Assembly: GCF_024139115.2 (NCBI RefSeq)
Contig: NC_085141.1
Location: 372,643,925-372,707,924, forward strand
Reading direction: 5' to 3'
Length of the DNA stretch: 64,000 nt
Source: Armigeres subalbatus
Taxonomy: Eukaryota > Arthropoda > Insecta > Diptera > Culicidae
Shown: piece after piece, positions 58,848 through 64,000 of the stretch
Layout: every line of letters begins with the position of its first letter
Numbering within the stretch: the stretch's first letter is position 1
Translations under genes and position numbers: made by a program
The notes under the pieces: generated by a model
Told to the model about the DNA's origin: nothing
Database searches by the model: none
The model's input: the letters and a program-made list of their open reading frames with translations, nothing else

Positions 58848-60743
58848 ACAGTCGACTCTCACATCTCGATGTTCTATATCTCGATATCTCTCCTTATCAT
58901 AGGCGTAAATAGAGTCTCGGTCTAGGGGGGGGGCATGGCACCAGCTGGTGGGATGGAATTTTCAAAGGCGATTTAAAGCACTGTGCGCATGGATTGCAAT
59001 AGAAATTGTTTGACTAAGTTTATTGCTCATTCGTCCTAGAACTAACATAAAAAAAATCGCGAATAATACGAATAAAATTGATTTCCAATGATGCTGTGAT
59101 TGCTTCAAAACGCTGTGTCTGTGTCAACTTGTCTTCTCCATGTTACTAAATGTGGATAAGTGTGTAATCTAAGATTCAAGAATATTCTTCGAATTATTTA
59201 TAAATGAAATTCGATATGAGTATATTTCTGAAAGTTTTCAAGCATTTCCATGATTACTTAATGCATAAAGATCTCGATTTTTTTAAACTTGAAATTTTTG
59301 AAACCCTTTAGTTGTGGAATAAATTCCACGAAATTTTGTCATAATCAATATAAGTATTCATGCAATTCCAAAATGTATGCTATGTGCTGAAATAGTTAAG
59401 TACCGATGGACACAAATTTGGAATCCTAAAGTGTTTTTTATGAGTCATAAATTCCATGAGTCATAAAATTATGAGTCATAATTCAAATTCCAGAATAACA
59501 TAGGGTTTTTGTAGTTACTGACGTTAGGAAGAGGCTTTATTATGGTTTTCTGAATAGGTGAGAGATTTCTCTGCAAAAATCAAAGAGACTTGAGAAGCAA
59601 CCAAATCGATCTGAATTGTGCTGCAAAAGAAATGTTTTCTGATACGAACTGGTTTCTAAATCTAATTTTTTTTTATCCTAAAAAACAAATTCTATTCTAA
59701 CTAAAGCAGGCACAAAAGAGTTTTCCGATGATCCTTATGAAATCGCCAAAAAATTAAATGGAACAAGATCTTTTAAGGATTATAAAAATATTTCTTTAAT
59801 GCAATCTCTGTTGTGAGTGCGAAGGTTGCCTAAGTTTTGTCCTAATACTTTCAATGGAATGCGTTGTTGATTTTTCTGTCATTGTAACAAAGATTCTTAA
59901 GTTTTATAATTTTATATCTTTCTGTGCCAGAATTATATAGCGAGAGCAAAAAGCTCCATAGGAATTTGATCAACTGTTTTGCGGCATACCTTGCGATTAA
60001 CTCGAAGATTTTCGAAAGAATGTAGTTGCTTCAGTCTTTTTTGAAGCGGATGGTAGTTTGATAGAACAGAAATATTTATATCCTAATACAATTATGTTTT
60101 TATGTTTCTGCGCCCAGGATACTAGTCAAACAAATGCAGAACAAATTTATTATTTTAAGCTAGCAACTGAATTAGAAGCGGCATTGATTTTAGCTTAAAA
60201 ATCGAGAAAATGTTCCCGGGGGTCCAACTTAAATATTTCGATGCTTTGCTGAACAAATGGTCATAGATGTGATAAGCCAACAAAAAATATGTTTATAGAA
60301 TTCATAATCAAAATTAAGAAATATGTAGGAAATATGTAAATGAAATAAAAACTTACTAAGTTGGAATTACTTTTCAAAACTTTCTGGGGGGGGTCACAAG
60401 TAGGTCTGGAGGGGGCCAGACCTCCCCCGGCCCCCCTTATTTACGCCAATGACTCCTTATGTCGATGGTTTCCTCAGTCCCTTCACTCTACATACATTAT
60501 GGCTTTCTACATCTCGATAACCTATTAACTCTCCTTATGTCGATATGTTCAAATTTTATGGCTACTAGACCATCTTTAGACAATAACAAACACATCAACA
60601 ATAGGAAATGACATTTGTTTTGTTGTCGTTTTTCATAGCAACAAGCTTTTTTGGATCTAGTATCCATTTCAATTTTCTTTCCATTCCTCGGTCTCTCCCT
60701 ATCTTGATGGTCCCTTCAATATCGAGATGTAGAGAGGCGACTA
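58848..60743. mobile_element. TA-type MITE (CAGTCGACTCTC ends) carrying a nested insertion
   Basis: The left end (near 58,848) reads CAGTCGACTCTCACATCTCG. The right end in reverse complement (near 60,743) reads AGTCGCCTCTCTACATCTCG. Further TCTCGATAT/CTTATGTCGAT words lie inside. The element is split by the insertion at 58898-60452. Without it the MITE would be about 335 bp. Confidence 0.65.
58898..60452. mobile_element. hAT-like non-autonomous element, 8-bp duplication
   Basis: CTCCTTAT flanks both sides (58890-58897 and 60453-60460), an 8-bp duplication as made by hAT transposases. The left end CATAGGCGTAAATA matches the right end's reverse complement CATTGGCGTAAATA. G-rich runs lie just inside both ends (GGGGGGGGG near 58,926; GGGGGGG near 60,387 and CCCCCC near 60,431). 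The 1.55-kb interior is AT-rich with no transposase frame. Confidence 0.72.
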
Positions 60744-61858
60744 TAACAAGCAGTATATTAGGCGGTATGTCTCTGGAATGTTTTTAAATGTTGTGAGCTT
60801 TTACACTAATTTGCAAAATATGGTAAGATATGTTAGGAACTTGGCAGAGTCGTGGGCATTTTTGGATTCTGGTATGGAATCTGTTGGAACATCCAGGCTG
60901 AAAGATCATTAAAATTGCTGAAAGTTATTTACTTACAGCTCATAGTGTCCTAACGGCTGTTTCTTGCTCTAAATGGAAGGAACTGACGTACTTGCAAGTA
61001 TATCGCAGAGAAAAGGGATTTGACAAATGACAAATCATATACAAATGTCAAATTGATAGAACAATCAAATCCAACTCTGAAGTGGATCGGTCGATGAACG
61101 AAATCGCTATCGGATTTCAGATCAAGAAAGATACAACATAAGAATGAGTTTGTCAGTGGTTTGGAGGTACTTTGTTGGGTCAATAACATCCAACTTTGAA
61201 GTGGTCGGAATCGACATCGGAAGCAGGAAGGCCATGTGGTGAAATGAGGCTATGAATGCTTTGATAGCACATGCCCTGGCACATGTCAATTTTGCTAATC
61301 TACGAGAGCTTTGAGAAATGTTAACCAAAGAAGTCATTTGAGGAAGGCCATTATCACTGCTTATCGTAATGCCGCCAGGTCAAATGCGACCATGATGTTA
61401 ATTTTTCGGACTGAATGAAGTTTTTCTGAATGAAATGAGCAAATTTGTCTTACATCTATAGCATCCTTATCCTTACCCCTACCCGATATAAGTCATTAGC
61501 GCAAAAGGTCTTTTAGAAAATTGATCAACACCTGTGACTTTTGAATATAATAAGTTTTCTAGACTTTTTTTAGCCCCTTGTAGTCGGTTCCAAAAGGCTC
61601 AGAGAAACCGAAATGGCAGTCAAAGTTAAGACCAAATCATTCGACTTGTTTATTTGAGATAGAAGAAAGATTTGAGTTCTTGAAATATCTCCGCCATAGA
61701 CCTTCGGACTTTGTGGTCGGTTTGTTATTATTTGACCATGTAACGAATAAAATCGTTCTGTTTCCCATACCGTAGTTCTCGATTCCGGCGCCCTCTGAAG
61801 GCTGGCGCCCTTGGCGGGGGCCAACCCGACCAACTCCACGCTGCGGCGCTGGCTTTTA
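60744..61858. other. Intergenic DNA, nothing identified
   Basis: Short open frames (60950-61189, 61122-61337, 61570-61902, all minus) show no recognisable domain. Words GTTGGATT/AATCCAACTTTGAAGTGGTCGG recur near 61,075 and 61,190, suggesting a local duplication of about 115 bp. Confidence 0.35.
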
Positions 61859-62440
61859 CGTCGAGGGTGGTCCGCCAGTTCCGGTGAAGGAAACTTCCGC
61901 ACTGATGGTGGCCCGACTACCGGCGGCTATCGCAGGGGACGCTTTCGCGCATTGCGTGTGTATGTGTTTTTTTCAAGGGTTTAAGGCTATTGAAAAATCT
62001 GCGAGACAGACACCTGAGCATCCAGAGCAGAGGGGGGGGGGCTGTCTGTGCTCATGCACTTCTTCTAAAATTGCTGAGATCCACTGCTACGTTGTCTCGA
62101 TCCCTCGGCGGTCGTGCCACAAACTTCCTCACTCGAATCTTCCTGACTTCCCCCGGCGTCGAGGGTGGTCCACCAGTTCCGGTGAAGGAAACTTCCGCAC
62201 TGATGGTGCCCCGACTACCGGCGGCTATCGGCTATTCGCGCTTTGCGCCGACTTCGTCTTCGGGTTGCAGAGGTCCGACAGTTCCGGTGGTGGATGACGT
62301 CCGCACTGGCGGTGCCCTACATACCCGAAGCACTTCTTTCTTCTTTCTTCAGCAGGTTGGCTGATCGAGTGCCGAAGTCGGTCCGACGATTCCGGTTGGC
62401 AGAAGACTTCCGGTTCACCGGCGCCCCGACGACCCGTGGC
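61859..62440. repeat. 74-bp direct repeat pair plus two diverged copies
   Basis: CGTCGAGGGTGGTCC...CCGGCGGCTATCG at 61859-61932 recurs at 62157-62230 with two differences. Weaker copies keeping GTCCGACAGTTCCGGT and ACTTCCG lie near 62,270 and 62,380. GC-rich relative to the surroundings. Probably part of the 3' region of the adjacent R1-clade LINE, but this is inference from position. Confidence 0.65.
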
Positions 62441-62449
62441 CAAACACTG

Positions 62450-64000
62450 CTCACTGTGCTGGATTTTCCTCCGAGCCGAAGCTTATTTGCTTATTTGCTT
62501 CTCGCAGGAATAGTCGACATGAGTAATGAAATTCAAACGGTCGTCGATCATCACTCCTAGATGTCTCAAAGCCCGCACGGACGGTATGTTGTGCTCTCCG
62601 ACGATAATCTGCATTCGCTGTATGATTCGGCAGTTGCTGACCAGTATCACTTCTGTTTTGTGGTGAGCAAGCTGCAGCTTGACTCCATTCATCCAGTTTC
62701 AAACTGCGTCGGTCGTCTCCGCCACCAGCATATCTACCTCTTCCAGCGACTCTCCGGTTATCGTTAGGACATCATCCTCGAATCCGAAGATCTTCACGCC
62801 TTTGGGCAACTTCAGCTTTAGCACTCCGTTGTACATAACGTTCCACAGCATTGGGCCAAGTATGGAGCCTTGCGGAACACCCGCCGTAACCCTAATCGAC
62901 TTCTGCCCAGAATTCGTATCGTAGACCAGAATCCGGTTTTCGAAGTAGCTCTTAAGGATTCTACACAAATAGCCAGGAACCCGCATTCCATGCAGCGCTA
63001 CGGCGATGGCCTCCCAGCTGCCACTGTTAAATGCGTTTTTGACGTCAATCGTTACTTCCGCACCTCTTTCTCTTGGATTCTTTCTCTGCAACTTCAACGA
63101 CCGCCTTAATTGCATCCGCCGTCGATCTGCCTTTTCGGAATCCAAACTGCTTCTCCGACAAGCCGATCTGGCCCTCCGTGAACTGCGTCAGCCTATTAAG
63201 GATAATCCTACCAGAAGCTTCCCCAGTGTATCTAGCAGACATATGGGCCTATACGAAGCTGGACTCCCCAACGGTTTTCCTGGTTTCGGCAGTAACACCA
63301 GTTTCTGAATCTTCCACTGCTAGACATTTCTTCCATCTGCTAGACATTTCTGTAGCACCTTCTTCTTCTTATTGGCATTACATCCCCACACTGGGACAGC
63401 GCCGCCTCGCAGCTTAGTGTTCATTAACCACTTCCACAGTTATTAACTGCGAGGTTTCTAAGCCATGTTACCATTTTTGCATTCGTATATCATGAGGCTA
63501 ACACGATGATACTTTTATGCCCAGGGAAGTCGAGACAATTTCCAATCCGAAAATTTACTAGACCGGCACCGGGAATCGAACCCAGCCGCCCTCAGCATGG
63601 TCTTGCTTTGTAGCCACGCGTGTTACCGCACGGCTAAGGAGGGCCCTAAGGAAGCACCATCCTGAAGTATCGCAGTTTTTAGAGCCACGTTTGGAATTCC
63701 ATCCGGACCCGGAGCTTTCTTTATCTTCAGACCTTTCGCCACTGTTGACAACTCGTCGTTGGAGACTTGCATATCTGCAATGGTGACTCGGTCTTCATCT
63801 TCGTACGGTGTAGGCGGCCATATCGTAGAATCATGCTGCGGGAAAAGACCGTCCACGATGATCTTCAGCTTCCGCTGACGTCGCTGGACCCTTGATTTTC
63901 GTTATTGTCACACGATAAGCATTGCCCCAAGGATCAGCGTCAGCTTCTTGGTACAACTGCTTGAAGCAGTTGGACTTGCTGACTCTTATCTCCCGTTTGT
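62450..64000 (-). pseudogene. R1-clade LINE reverse transcriptase, broken, running off the right edge
   Basis: Minus-strand pieces in order: VSKSNCFKQLYQEADADPWG (near 63,960), KIIVDGLFP and KKAPGPDGIPNVALKTAI (63,850-63,680), GFRKGRSTADAIKAVVEVA (near 63,100), VTIDVKNAFNSGSWEAIAVA (near 63,030), AGVPQGSILGPMLWNVMY (near 62,850), then GFEDD (62771-62785) and LRHLGVMIDDRLNF (near 62,550). These are R1-type RT blocks. The catalytic GFADD has Ala to Glu, and several frameshifts are present. A Feilai SINE splits it at 63,362-63,646. The true 5' end is outside the window. Confidence 0.85.
63362..63646 (-). mobile_element. Feilai-type tRNA-related SINE
   Basis: In reverse complement it starts GGGCCCTCCTTAGCCGTGCG with an A box (TTAGCCGTGCGGT, 63637-63625), has a strong B box GGTTCGATTCCC (63583-63572), and continues through GACTTCCCTGGGCATAAAAG and TGGGGATGTAATGCC to a TTCTTCTTCTT-side 3' end. 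I recognise this as the Feilai family of Aedes. AGCACC occurs just outside both ends and may be the target duplication. It interrupts the R1-clade LINE. Confidence 0.8.

Overview
This is a eukaryotic nuclear window from a culicine mosquito, almost certainly Aedes. The reasons are a recognisable Feilai-type SINE near the right end, very dense MITE/LINE/SINE content in AT-rich DNA, and two spliced genes whose proteins look dipteran. No prokaryotic feature, CRISPR array or intact viral gene was seen.

Layout: 1-18,036 is repeat-dominated and has no intact gene. It holds degenerate low-complexity repeats, a Jockey-clade LINE relic split by a solo LTR, a long non-coding TA-flanked element, several foldback MITEs, a decayed but still intron-bearing gene fragment on the minus strand, and a 153-bp satellite array carrying three nested insertions. 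At 18,531-23,900 (+) lies a complete five-exon gene for the largest subunit of RNA polymerase I (RpI1/POLR1A type, 1,696 aa). About 2.7 kb downstream, in the same orientation, is a complete five-coding-exon Mi-2 gene (CHD4-type NuRD/dMec remodeller, 1,984 aa; 26,630-50,882). A 12-codon first coding exon is separated from the rest by an 18-kb first intron made mostly of transposable elements, including two broken LINEs of one family, both antisense to Mi-2.

Right of Mi-2 (51,000-64,000) there is a dead BEL/Pao pol relic, a second copy of the 98-bp palindrome found upstream of RpI1, a LINE interrupted by several younger insertions including a 1.3-kb foldback with a homopurine core, a hAT-like non-autonomous element nested inside a TA-flanked MITE, and an R1-clade LINE with a Feilai SINE inserted that runs off the right edge.

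The two host genes are both nuclear housekeeping functions: rRNA transcription by Pol I, and nucleosome remodelling/repression. The sequence gives no direct evidence that they are co-regulated beyond adjacency and shared orientation. The most unusual signals are in the repeats: a palindrome family whose arm ends differ between copies but stay complementary within each copy, clean nested insertions that let target-site duplications be read off, and long non-coding TA-flanked elements whose terminal motif recurs inside them.
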